Notes: a model not told the origin generated them from the letters alone. A stretch of 13,545 bases of DNA from DATKWU01 sp964653685 (GCA_964653685.1 CAZZHA010000015.1:1-13545); one strand, 5' to 3'. Positions 6,661-13,469 are shown, counted from the first letter of the stretch. A program made the numbers and translations.

Positions 6661-6673
6661 GTAGAATAGGATT

Positions 6674-9637
6674 ATGAAGAAAAAGAAACCATTTTTTAAA
6701 CCTGTTTCCTCAAGAGTTAATTTTGTGGAACTAGAAAAAAAGATTCTGAAGTGGTGGTACCAATCTGGTTTGGTGGAAAAATATCTTCAACGCAATAGTC
6801 AGTCTGAAAAACGCTTTTCTTTTTTAGATGGTCCGATTACGGCTAATAATCCCATGGGTATCCATCACGCCTGGGGCAGAACCTACAAAGATTTATGGCA
6901 ACGCTTTTTCAATATGAGGGGTTACCAGCAACGCTTTCAAAACGGTTTCGATTGTCAAGGTCTTTGGGTTGAAGTCGAAGTCGAAAAAGAATTGGGTTTT
7001 AAGAATAAAAAAGAGATTGAAGAGTACGGCATTGCTAAATTTGTTGAGAAGTGTAAAGCCAGAGTCAATCAATATGCTCAAGTCCAAACCGACCAATCCA
7101 AACGCTTAGGCAATTTCATGGATTGGGATAATTCTTATTACACGATGAGTGATAAGAATAATTATATGATTTGGTCTTTTCTGAAAAAGTGCTGGCAGGA
7201 TGGCAATCTTTATAAAGGCTGGGATACGGTCACCTGGTGCCCTCGTTGTGGGACGGCCATTAGTGAACACGAGATTCTGACTGAAGAGTATCAAGAATTA
7301 ACTCATACCGCCATTTATCTGAGCTTTCCAATTACTGGCCGAAAAAACGAATATCTTTTAGTTTGGACCACTACACCCTGGACGATTCCGGCTAATGCTC
7401 TGATTGCCGCCAATCCGGAAATAATCTATGCCCAAGTTGAATTTGAGAAAAAGAAATATTGGCTGGCAGCTAGTTTAGTTCCTCGGGTTTTTGGTAAAAA
7501 CGCAAAAATAATCAAAAAAGTTAAGGGAAAGGAATTATTAGAAAAAGAAAAGGTGAAACATTACCAGGCGCCTTTTGAGGACTTAACCGCGATTAAGCCA
7601 ATGAGGAAAAAACCTCATTTCTATTCTTTGGTTTTATCAGACGAATTGGTCAATGAAGCTGAAGGAACAGGTTTAGTTCATATCTCACCCGGAACCGGAA
7701 CCGAAGACTATCGTTTTGTGGTCAAGGATTTAGGTTGGCAGGAAATTGTTTTTCCGGCGGTTGATGAATCTGGCCGCTACCTCCGGGGTTATGATTGGTT
7801 GGAAGGTAAAAGCGCTAAAAAAGAACCAGGTCTAATCATTGATTATCTTAAAAAGGAAAAGAGCGATTTCTTTTTTAGGACTGAAGAATACACCCATCGT
7901 TATCCTGTTTGCTGGCGTTGTAAGAGTGAATTGATCTGGCGCTTGGTTGAAGAGTGGTATATTGCCATGGATAACAATAATCAAAAAAAGGCCAAGAACT
8001 ACCGCCAACAGATGATTAAAGTGGCGGAGAAAATTAAGTGGTTACCTTCTTTTGGCCTTGATCGAGAGCTGGATTGGCTGCGGAATATGGAAGACTGGAT
8101 GATTTCTAAAAAAAGATATTGGGGCTTGGCTTTACCAATTTGGGAATGTCCTAAAGGTCACTTTGAAGTCATTGGTTCTCAAGAAGAACTAAAAAAAAGA
8201 GCCATTAAAGGCTGGGAGAAATTTTCTGGCCACACCCCTCATCGGCCTTGGATTGATGAGGTTAAAATTCAATGTTCGAAGTGTCATCAGGAGATGAATC
8301 GGGTAGCTGATGTTGGCAATCCCTGGCTTGATGCGGGCATTGTTTCCTTTTCGACTCTGGTTGATCCTCAGACCAAGCAAGTAAGCTATCTGACTGATAA
8401 AAAATATTGGCAAGAATGGTTTCCAGCTGATTTTATTACCGAATCCTTTCCGGGCCAGTTTAAAAACTGGTTTTATTCAGTCATTGCCATGGCTACGGTT
8501 TTAGAAAACAAAAAACCCTACAAAGCGGTTTTAGGCTACGCCACCCTTTTGGCTGAAAATGGTCAACCAATGCATAAATCTTCTGGCAATATGATTGAAT
8601 TTGACGAAGCGGCCGAAAAGATTGGGGTTGACGTCATGCGCTGGATTTACACTCGCCAAAATCCGGCCAATAATCTTTTGTTTGGCTATCATTTAGCTGA
8701 CGAAACCAGACGTCGTTTTCACCTGATCCTTTGGAACGTTTTTAACTTTTTTATTACTTATGCCAATATCGATTGCTGGCAGCCAAGAAAAGAATTATCT
8801 TCAAAACCAGCTAAGCTCGATTTATGGATTTTGACCAGACTTAATGAAGTAATTATCAAAGTCACCAGAAAGATGGAGGCTTATGATGTCAATCAAGCGA
8901 CCCAGGTAATTGAGGACTTTGTTCAGGATCTCTCAACCTGGTATCTACGCCGTTCTCGGGGGCGAGTTGGTCCGACCGCTCAAGATAAAAAAGATAGAGA
9001 TTTAACTTACAGCGTTCTTTACACGGTTTTATTAACCCTGACTAAGATTTTAGCTCCGCTAACGCCCTATTTAGCCGAAGAAATTTACCAAACATTGGTT
9101 AACGGGGATAAATTGACCGTCAAAGATTCAGTTCACCTGGTTGATTGGCCGGAAGTAAGAACAAAAGGAGTTTTAGATAGGCAACTCTTAGTCCAAATGG
9201 AACAGGTGAGAAAAATCTGCGAATTGGGTCACGCGGCTCGGAAGGAAGAAAAAATCAAAGTCAGACAGCCCCTTCAATCAATTAAAGTTATTTCAAAAAC
9301 AAAGATAGACTTAGAAGAGGAATTAGTCCAGTTAATTCTAGAAGAACTTAATCTCAAACAAGTCATTTGGCAAGTGAAAGTCAAACAAAAAGATGAAATT
9401 GTAGTTAAATTAGATACTAAAATTACACCCAAACTCAAAGCGGAAGGTGATTTAAGGGAACTGATTCGGAATGTCCAAGAATTAAGAAAAGAAACAGGCT
9501 GTCAATTAGATGAAAAGATAATCCTTACTCTACCTAAGCTACCTAAAGAAAAGAAAATGCTTGATTATTTTAAGCAAGCGACTTTATCTAGAGAAGTAAA
9601 AAAAGGCGAAAAGATAGCTCTTAGCAGGCAGAAATGA
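6674..9637 (+). CDS. ileS: Isoleucyl-tRNA synthetase, divergent IleS2-like
   Basis: A class I aminoacyl-tRNA synthetase of 987 residues that charges tRNA-Ile. The HIGH-type motif is GPITANNPMGIHHAWG (53-68, core GIHH). The editing domain has TTTPWTIPANAL (232-243) and GTGLVHISPGTGTEDY (331-346). DWMISKKRYWGLALPIW (474-490) leads to the second catalytic half. The KMSKS-type motif reads PMHKSSGN (632-639), keeping the second Lys only. Cys pairs CPRC (189-192), CWRC (413-416) and CSKC (534-537) suggest zinc knuckles. The helical anticodon domain is about 715-860. The C-terminus, LDTKITPKLKAEGDLRELIR (913-932), resembles the IleS2/eukaryote-like type. ATG 6674 follows the attenuator terminator. 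The stop overlaps the rodA ATG (ATGA). The Ile-rich leader independently supports Ile as the amino acid. Confidence 0.9.
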   Translation: MKKKKPFFKPVSSRVNFVELEKKILKWWYQSGLVEKYLQRNSQSEKRFSFLDGPITANNPMGIHHAWGRTYKDLWQRFFNMRGYQQRFQNGFDCQGLWVEVEVEKELGFKNKKEIEEYGIAKFVEKCKARVNQYAQVQTDQSKRLGNFMDWDNSYYTMSDKNNYMIWSFLKKCWQDGNLYKGWDTVTWCPRCGTAISEHEILTEEYQELTHTAIYLSFPITGRKNEYLLVWTTTPWTIPANALIAANPEIIYAQVEFEKKKYWLAASLVPRVFGKNAKIIKKVKGKELLEKEKVKHYQAPFEDLTAIKPMRKKPHFYSLVLSDELVNEAEGTGLVHISPGTGTEDYRFVVKDLGWQEIVFPAVDESGRYLRGYDWLEGKSAKKEPGLIIDYLKKEKSDFFFRTEEYTHRYPVCWRCKSELIWRLVEEWYIAMDNNNQKKAKNYRQQMIKVAEKIKWLPSFGLDRELDWLRNMEDWMISKKRYWGLALPIWECPKGHFEVIGSQEELKKRAIKGWEKFSGHTPHRPWIDEVKIQCSKCHQEMNRVADVGNPWLDAGIVSFSTLVDPQTKQVSYLTDKKYWQEWFPADFITESFPGQFKNWFYSVIAMATVLENKKPYKAVLGYATLLAENGQPMHKSSGNMIEFDEAAEKIGVDVMRWIYTRQNPANNLLFGYHLADETRRRFHLILWNVFNFFITYANIDCWQPRKELSSKPAKLDLWILTRLNEVIIKVTRKMEAYDVNQATQVIEDFVQDLSTWYLRRSRGRVGPTAQDKKDRDLTYSVLYTVLLTLTKILAPLTPYLAEEIYQTLVNGDKLTVKDSVHLVDWPEVRTKGVLDRQLLVQMEQVRKICELGHAARKEEKIKVRQPLQSIKVISKTKIDLEEELVQLILEELNLKQVIWQVKVKQKDEIVVKLDTKITPKLKAEGDLRELIRNVQELRKETGCQLDEKIILTLPKLPKEKKMLDYFKQATLSREVKKGEKIALSRQK

Positions 9638-10713
9638 ACAAGCGTTTTTTTGATTTTGATTGGGTTTTGCTTTTTGTTCTCCTGATTTTATTAATTATCG
9701 GCCTGGTCGCCATCAGTAGTCTTTCTAGAGATCTTTTTCTTCAACAATTTTTCCATCTTTTGATTGGTTTACTCTTTTTTATTCTTTTCAGCAAAATCGA
9801 CTATCATCTCTACCAGCGCTATAAATGGTGGTTTTTTATTGGGGCTCTGATTTTTCTTTCATCGACTTTTGTTTTCGGCGCCGTAACCCGAGGCTCGATT
9901 CGTTGGATAAGAATCTTTGGTCTAACGCTTCAACCTTCAGAGTTAATCAAACCTTTATTGGTTATCTTTTTTGCTTCTTTGTTTACTGAATTCAAAAAAC
10001 TTTCTTTAACTAATTTGCTTAAAGCTGGCGGCTTGATCATGATCCCTGTCTTATTAATTTTCCTTCAACCTGATCTAAGTAGCAGCTTGGTTGTTCTAGC
10101 TGCCTGGCTAGGAATCGTTTTAGCGGCTGGTGTTTCCTGGAAAATCGTAGTTACTTCGTTTGTCTTTTTTCTGGCTGGTTTGCCAATCAGCTGGCGTTTC
10201 TTAAGGCCCTATCAACAACAGCGAATTTTTAGCTTTTTGAACCCCTTGGCTGATCCTTTAGGCGCTGGCTACAATTTAATCCAGTCAGTCGTGGCCGTTG
10301 GTTCTGGCCAACTTTTAGGTAGGGGATTAGGCAAGGGGACTCAAGCCCAATTGATGTTTTTACCAGAGAGACACAGTGATTTTATTTTTGCTACCATTGC
10401 CGAAGAATTTGGTTTTTTAGGCGGGATGGTTTTGATTGTTTTAATTGGTTTTTTGCTTTGGCGACTCCTTAAGATTGCTCGTTCCACTCGTGATGAATTA
10501 GGTTTTCTTATTTCTTTGGGAATTTTTACTCTTCTGGCCAGCCAAACCCTAATCAATATTGGGATGAACTTAGGTTTATTACCGATTACCGGTGTTACTC
10601 TGCCTTTGATTTCTTATGGAGGCAGCTCTTTAGTGGCTAGCCTGATTAGCTTGGGAATTATCAGCAATATCGCTATTCAGAAAAAAAGAAACCAAGCCCT
10701 TGAAATCAAGTAA
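9634..10713 (+). CDS. rodA: SEDS glycan polymerase RodA
   Basis: A second SEDS membrane protein, 359 residues, predicted to polymerise lipid II during side-wall growth. Motifs are RGSIRWIRIFGLTLQPSELIKP (core 86-107), LQPDLSSSLV (144-153), LPERHSDFIFATIAEEFGF (243-261) with D249 at the catalytic position, and LLPITGVTLPLISYGGSS (315-332). Hydrophobic segments run along the whole length with short loops. Its ATG overlaps the ileS stop in ATGA, so translation is coupled to ileS and the gene should fall under the same attenuator. RodA versus a second FtsW is decided mainly because the paralogue at 595 holds the ftsW position in the division cluster; motifs alone do not settle it. Confidence 0.85.
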   Translation: MNKRFFDFDWVLLFVLLILLIIGLVAISSLSRDLFLQQFFHLLIGLLFFILFSKIDYHLYQRYKWWFFIGALIFLSSTFVFGAVTRGSIRWIRIFGLTLQPSELIKPLLVIFFASLFTEFKKLSLTNLLKAGGLIMIPVLLIFLQPDLSSSLVVLAAWLGIVLAAGVSWKIVVTSFVFFLAGLPISWRFLRPYQQQRIFSFLNPLADPLGAGYNLIQSVVAVGSGQLLGRGLGKGTQAQLMFLPERHSDFIFATIAEEFGFLGGMVLIVLIGFLLWRLLKIARSTRDELGFLISLGIFTLLASQTLINIGMNLGLLPITGVTLPLISYGGSSLVASLISLGIISNIAIQKKRNQALEIK

Positions 10714-10728
10714 GAGTTGAATTAAAAT
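10700..10728 (+). promoter_or_regulatory. Promoter of rplU
   Basis: TTGAAA (10700-10705), 17-base spacer, TAAAAT (10723-10728). The predicted start is near 10735, about two bases before the rplU ATG at 10737, so the message would be nearly leaderless. The -35 lies inside the last codons of rodA. Confidence 0.58.
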
Positions 10729-10736
10729 TAAGAACA

Positions 10737-11066
10737 ATGAAATATGCTGTTGTTCAAATAAATAATCGTCAGCACAAAGTCACCGAAGGTGAAGAATTGG
10801 CGGTCGACAAACTTGAAGGCAAAAAAGGCAAGAAAATAATTTTTGACAAAATATTGCTTTTAGTTGATGAGAAAAAGAAACTCCTAGGTCAGCCTCTAGT
10901 TAAGGGAGTTAAAGTGACGGCGGAAATCATTGAACAATTCAAAGACAAAAAAATTAGAGTGGCGACTTACAAAGCTAAATCAAGATACAGAAAAGTCAAA
11001 GGCCACCGTTCCCAACTAACCAGAATCAAAATAAGCAAAATCAGTCTTGCCAAACCTTCAAAGTAA
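10737..11066 (+). CDS. rplU: 50S ribosomal protein L21
   Basis: A 109-residue protein of the large ribosomal subunit that binds 23S rRNA. The N-terminus KYAVVQINNRQHKVTEGEELAVDKL (core 2-26) and the basic C-terminal block YRKVKGHRSQLTRIKI (83-98) are characteristic of L21. The usual Gly-Gly-Lys-Gln near residue 10 reads NNRQ here. It lies 23 bases after rodA and appears to have its own promoter that places transcription start almost at the ATG; the start context is AGAACAATG with no Shine-Dalgarno. In most bacteria rpmA follows directly. Here a minus-strand unit and an assembly gap separate them. No plus-strand terminator with a T run is visible after the stop. Confidence 0.96.
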   Translation: MKYAVVQINNRQHKVTEGEELAVDKLEGKKGKKIIFDKILLLVDEKKKLLGQPLVKGVKVTAEIIEQFKDKKIRVATYKAKSRYRKVKGHRSQLTRIKISKISLAKPSK

Positions 11067-11067
11067 T

Positions 11068-11115
11068 AAAAAACCCGCCTCTGGTTAAAAGCTGGTTTCA
11101 ACTTTAAGCGAGTTT
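11068..11115 (-). terminator. Candidate minus-strand terminator after the small basic gene
   Basis: Read on the minus strand, AAACTCGC (11115-11108) pairs with GCGGGTTT (11078-11071) with one U-G pair, and the stem runs into a stretch of six T ending at 11068. The loop is long (29 bases) and contains a smaller possible hairpin (TTAAAG with CTTTTAA). On the plus strand no T run follows, so it does not serve rplU. It fits the 3' end of a transcript coming from 11466. Confidence 0.5.
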
Positions 11116-11130
11116 CCTAGCACCTTTTCA

Positions 11131-11188
11131 CCTACAACGCTTAGAGAAAGAATCGAAAAATTTTAATCCTTTCTAGAAAGGTTGTAGG
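11131..11188. repeat. Nested inverted repeats, possible structured RNA
   Basis: CCTACAAC (11131-11138) and GTTGTAGG (11181-11188) form an 8-bp inverted repeat; a perfect 14-base palindrome CCTTTCTAGAAAGG (11168-11181) adjoins it inside. A further pair, GAATCG (11150-11155) with CGATTC (11246-11251), would cross the first stem as a pseudoknot if both formed. A 6-bp hairpin GTAGTC/GACTAC (11221-11238) lies beside it. The stretch 11067-11250 contains no gene; it would be the 3' untranslated region, or a small RNA, of the minus-strand unit. It does not match tmRNA, RNase P RNA or SRP RNA by eye. Confidence 0.35.
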
Positions 11189-11250
11189 ATTTGAAATGAA
11201 AGAAAGGAGCAGGAGGTTTAGTAGTCGTCGTTGACTACCATTTCCCGATT

Positions 11251-11466
11251 CTAGTCAACAAATCCTAGTTGATGCAGTCGTGCTTCTATTTCATTGTCTT
11301 CTTGTCTATTTCGATCTCTTCTTTTTTCTGCTACTCTTTTCAAGGCTGTCCTGTGTGCTTGCATGCGCCTACGAGGTATCTTTATGCTTATTAGTCTACA
11401 CTGCCTCTTTGAGGTAGGCCGTTGTTTTCTGTTTCTCTTCTTATGCTTCGGGTCAAGCCTGGACAT
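11251..11466 (-). CDS. Small very basic protein, function unknown
   Basis: A 71-residue open frame, MSRLDPKHKKRNRKQRPT at its start, with about a quarter Arg, clusters such as IPRRRMQAHRTALKRVAEKRRDRNRQ (core 29-54) and the ending LHQLGFVD. Such a charge suggests nucleic-acid or ribosome binding; no family was recognised. It is supported by its own surroundings on the minus strand: an extended -10 promoter about 50 bases upstream, a purine-rich run (AGGAAAGGAAAG) right before the ATG, and a candidate terminator at 11115-11068. Its codons differ from its neighbours: Ile is mostly ATA, and Arg is mostly AGA/AGG, whereas surrounding genes use ATT and mixed Arg codons. This suggests transfer from elsewhere, or a chance frame in a non-coding RNA. 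It splits the usual rplU-rpmA pair. Confidence 0.5.
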   Translation of the reverse strand: MSRLDPKHKKRNRKQRPTSKRQCRLISIKIPRRRMQAHRTALKRVAEKRRDRNRQEDNEIEARLHQLGFVD

Positions 11467-11516
11467 TCTTTCCTTTCCTTTCTTCCTTTTTGTTATGTGC
11501 TAGATTCCTGTATTTA

Positions 11517-11546
11517 TTTATAACAAATTATGGGATTAAAAAGCAA
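11517..11546 (-). promoter_or_regulatory. Promoter of the small basic gene
   Basis: On the minus strand TTGCTT (11546-11541), an 18-base spacer, and TATAAA (11522-11517) preceded by TG-T, an extended -10. Start of RNA is expected near 11510, giving a leader of about 44 bases with a purine-rich run before the ATG at 11466. This differs from the near-leaderless promoters elsewhere in the window. Confidence 0.45.
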
Positions 11547-11611
11547 ATGATATTTTATAGGATTGATTTTGACTGCTTTTTTTGCTATATTTCACAACCA
11601 AGAGAGGGAGT

Positions 11612-11711
11612 NNNNNNNNNNNNNNNNNNNNNNNNNNNNNNNNNNNNNNNNNNNNNNNNNNNNNNNNNNNNNNNNNNNNNNNNNNNNNNNNNNNNNNNNN
11701 NNNNNNNNNNN
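11612..11711. other. Assembly gap of 100 N
   Basis: Exactly 100 unknown bases, the usual filler for a scaffold join of unknown size. The true distance between rplU and rpmA, and anything inside it, is therefore unknown, and the two sides may have been joined by read pairs only. Frames running through it are not real genes. The bases on the left side (11547-11611) show no gene. Confidence 0.97.
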
Positions 11712-11729
11712 TTATTCTTCGTGTAAATA

Positions 11730-11758
11730 TTGACAATTGTGAAAAAATTTGTTACTTT
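11730..11758 (+). promoter_or_regulatory. Promoter of rpmA-parB
   Basis: TTGACA (11730-11735, full consensus), 17-base spacer, TACTTT (11753-11758) preceded by TG-T. The predicted start is near 11765, so the rpmA ATG at 11768 would be within about three bases of the 5' end of the RNA. It is the clearest -35 in the window and shows that rpmA does not depend on the rplU promoter. Confidence 0.68.
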
Positions 11759-11767
11759 GATTAAACA

Positions 11768-12016
11768 ATGGCAAAAACTAAAGCTGGTGGTAGTAAAGCG
11801 AGTCAATTACCGCCGCGACCTGGTAAAAGATTAGGGGTGAAAATTTTTGGCGGTCAGACAATTAAGGCTGGTAATATTATTATTCGCCAGCGAGGAACTA
11901 AGTTTCATCCTGGTTCTGGTGTCGGGATTGGCCGAGATCACACCCTTTTTGCTCTTAAGGATGGCGTGGTTGAATTCATTAAAAAACAGGGTAAGAAACT
12001 AGTTGCGGTTTCCTAA
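11768..12016 (+). CDS. rpmA: 50S ribosomal protein L27
   Basis: An 82-residue large-subunit protein whose N-terminus reaches the peptidyl transferase centre. KRLGVKIFGGQTIKAGNIII (20-39) and RQRGTKFHPGSGVGIGRDHTLFA (core 40-62) are hallmark L27 sequence. The N-terminus starts AKTKAGGSKA, so no cleavable extension of the kind found in Firmicutes is present; the region after AGGS (KASQLPPRP) departs from the common NGRDS. It is expressed from its own promoter, with start context TAAACAATGG and no Shine-Dalgarno. parB starts 2 bases after the stop, so the two are probably cotranscribed. Confidence 0.97.
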   Translation: MAKTKAGGSKASQLPPRPGKRLGVKIFGGQTIKAGNIIIRQRGTKFHPGSGVGIGRDHTLFALKDGVVEFIKKQGKKLVAVS

Positions 12017-12018
12017 AA

Positions 12019-12849
12019 ATGACTAAACAGATTGTTGATATTAATATAAACGAGCTGCAATCAAATCCTCTTCAACCGCGAGGTGTAATTACTCCCGAGT
12101 CCTTAGTTGATTTAATCGAGTCGATTAAAGAACATGGTATTCTTGAACCTTTGGTGATTGCCAAAACTCCGGCCGGCTATCAAATTATTGCTGGTGAACG
12201 TCGCTGGCGGGCGGCTAAATCGGCTGGTTTGGCGACAGTGCCGGTCATTATTAAAGAAACCTCACCTCGGGGAATGTTAGAAATGGCTTTGGTGGAAAAT
12301 GTTCAGCGTGAAGATTTGAATGCTCTTGACCGGGCCAAAGCTTTTATTAGGCTGATTGAAGAATTTGGTTTAACCAACAAAGAAATATCTAAGAGAATTA
12401 GTAAAAGTTCTGCTTACATTTCCAATTCGATCAAATTGCTTTCTTTACCTGATGCTCTCAAGGATGGTCTTTTGTCTGGTTTGATTACTGAAGGTCATGC
12501 TCGAGCTTTATCCTCAATTGACGACACTAAATTAATGATTGAAGCCTATAAAATTATTCTTCGTGAATCTGGTTCAGTCCGCAGAGCTGAAGAAGTAGCT
12601 CGGCGAATTAAGAAAAAAGGCAAACAGCCTTCTAAAACAAAGATGGCGGAAAGACCTCTAATCGTTTCTGAAGAGACAGATAAAGTTCAGGATGATCTTC
12701 ATCGGGCTCTTGGTGGTGAAGAAGATGTCCATGTCAAGTTAACTCGTTCCCGCGCCCAAACCAAACTCTATATTGTTCTCAAAGGCAATATGAAAAAGAC
12801 AGAAGATAAACTTCAGAAGATTTACCGCGGGATTACCAAAGCAAGTTAA
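12019..12849 (+). CDS. parB: Chromosome partitioning protein ParB
   Basis: A 276-residue ParB/Spo0J protein: a CTP-dependent clamp that loads at parS sites and works with ParA and SMC in chromosome segregation. The N-terminal ParB/Srx domain has NPLQPRG (16-22), the CTP-binding box GERRWRA (59-65) and ENVQREDLNALDRA (93-106). A helix-turn-helix follows (about 118-143, TNKEISKRISKSSAYISNSIKL). The C-terminus (about 215-276) ends in a mixed charged segment where dimerisation is expected. No parA is in the window, and no obvious parS palindrome was seen. It is coupled tightly to rpmA, an unusual partner. Its stop overlaps the convergent lepB stop by 4 bases, leaving no room for a terminator between them. 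Confidence 0.95.
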   Translation: MTKQIVDININELQSNPLQPRGVITPESLVDLIESIKEHGILEPLVIAKTPAGYQIIAGERRWRAAKSAGLATVPVIIKETSPRGMLEMALVENVQREDLNALDRAKAFIRLIEEFGLTNKEISKRISKSSAYISNSIKLLSLPDALKDGLLSGLITEGHARALSSIDDTKLMIEAYKIILRESGSVRRAEEVARRIKKKGKQPSKTKMAERPLIVSEETDKVQDDLHRALGGEEDVHVKLTRSRAQTKLYIVLKGNMKKTEDKLQKIYRGITKAS

Positions 12850-13403
12850 TATTCAGGGCCTCTAATAATTCCAATTTTGTCAACCGGCCAATAACGAAGC
12901 CAAACTTTACCGACAATATTCTTTTCTGGAACCGTTCCCCAATCTCGAGAATCTGAACTGTAGGGTCGGTTATCGCCAGCAACAAAGTATTGATTTTCAT
13001 CAAGAGTAATACTTTGACCTGATTGCCAAAAGTGACCAGTGCTGGTACAAAGATTTTCAGGTAAATAATCTTCTGTTAAAGTTTGGCCATTAACAAGAAT
13101 ATGACAATCTTCTACCTTAATGCTGTCTCCAGGCAGGCCAGCAATTCTTTTAATATAATCATATTCTTCGTTCCCTGGAGCCTTAAAAACAATCACATCC
13201 CCCCTTTTAGGTTCGCTTAATTGATAAGTGATTTTATCAGTTAAAAGATATTCTTGATCCTGAAAATTAGGATACATAGAATTACCTCTGACTTGATGAG
13301 GTTGAAAAAGAAAGAGATACATCAAAACAAAGATTGCCAGAGCAATTACAAAAGTTTCAACGATATCGAGAAAGAAGCCACCAATTTTCCTGAAAAAAAC
13401 CAT
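12846..13403 (-). CDS. lepB: Type I signal peptidase
   Basis: A membrane serine protease of 185 residues that removes signal peptides from exported proteins on the outer side of the membrane. A single N-terminal membrane segment (about 12-33) is followed by box B with the catalytic serine, RGNSMYPNF (39-47, S42), and the box with the general-base lysine, DYIKRIAGLPGD (82-93, K85). The box E motif is GDNRPYSSDSRDWG (143-156). The length and single membrane anchor match the Gram-positive SipS-like type. The ATG is just downstream of a strong minus-strand promoter. The reading frame converges on parB, overlapping its stop by 4 bases. Confidence 0.96.
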   Translation of the reverse strand: MVFFRKIGGFFLDIVETFVIALAIFVLMYLFLFQPHQVRGNSMYPNFQDQEYLLTDKITYQLSEPKRGDVIVFKAPGNEEYDYIKRIAGLPGDSIKVEDCHILVNGQTLTEDYLPENLCTSTGHFWQSGQSITLDENQYFVAGDNRPYSSDSRDWGTVPEKNIVGKVWLRYWPVDKIGIIRGPEY

Positions 13404-13411
13404 ATGAAATA

Positions 13412-13440
13412 ATTTTATTCTTCTTTAAATTGTCTGTAAA
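13412..13440 (-). promoter_or_regulatory. Promoter of lepB
   Basis: On the minus strand TTTACA (13440-13435), a 17-base spacer, and TAAAAT (13417-13412). The start is expected near 13405, about two bases before the lepB ATG at 13403, again nearly leaderless. Its -35 touches the -35 of the divergent tRNA promoter. Confidence 0.6.
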
Positions 13441-13458
13441 GTCTGAATTTGCTAAAAT
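13430..13458 (+). promoter_or_regulatory. Promoter of tRNA-Val
   Basis: TTGTCT (13430-13435), 17-base spacer, and TAAAAT (13453-13458) preceded by TG-C, an extended -10. Transcription would start about 4-5 bases before the mature tRNA 5' end at 13470. It overlaps the divergent lepB promoter by about one -35 box. Confidence 0.55.
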
Positions 13459-13469
13459 CAGGAGTAATT

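Noticed and set aside
6639..6667. Second promoter for ileS using TAGAAT at 6662-6667
   Set aside because: The -10 box is fair and lies 6 bases before the ATG, but the -35 (TTAAAA) falls inside the terminator hairpin and is weak. It could give leaderless ileS RNA but is not firm enough to list.
6503..6673. T-box riboswitch before ileS
   Set aside because: The leader is too short and lacks the conserved T-box sequence (AGGGTGGNACCGCG) and a specifier stem; a short Ile-rich reading frame explains it better.
11067..11115. Terminator for rplU on the plus strand
   Set aside because: The inverted repeat exists, but no T run follows on the plus strand; the T run is on the minus strand.
11294..11503. 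A 69-codon plus-strand frame in the rplU-rpmA gap
   Set aside because: It is the antisense shadow of the minus-strand basic frame, hydrophobic because it reads pyrimidine-rich DNA, and has no promoter or ribosome site.
11068..11611. tmRNA, RNase P RNA or SRP RNA in the rplU-rpmA gap
   Set aside because: None of their conserved core sequences is visible on either strand despite the inverted repeats.
11490..11806. Open frames crossing the N run on both strands
   Set aside because: They are open only because unknown bases hide any stops.
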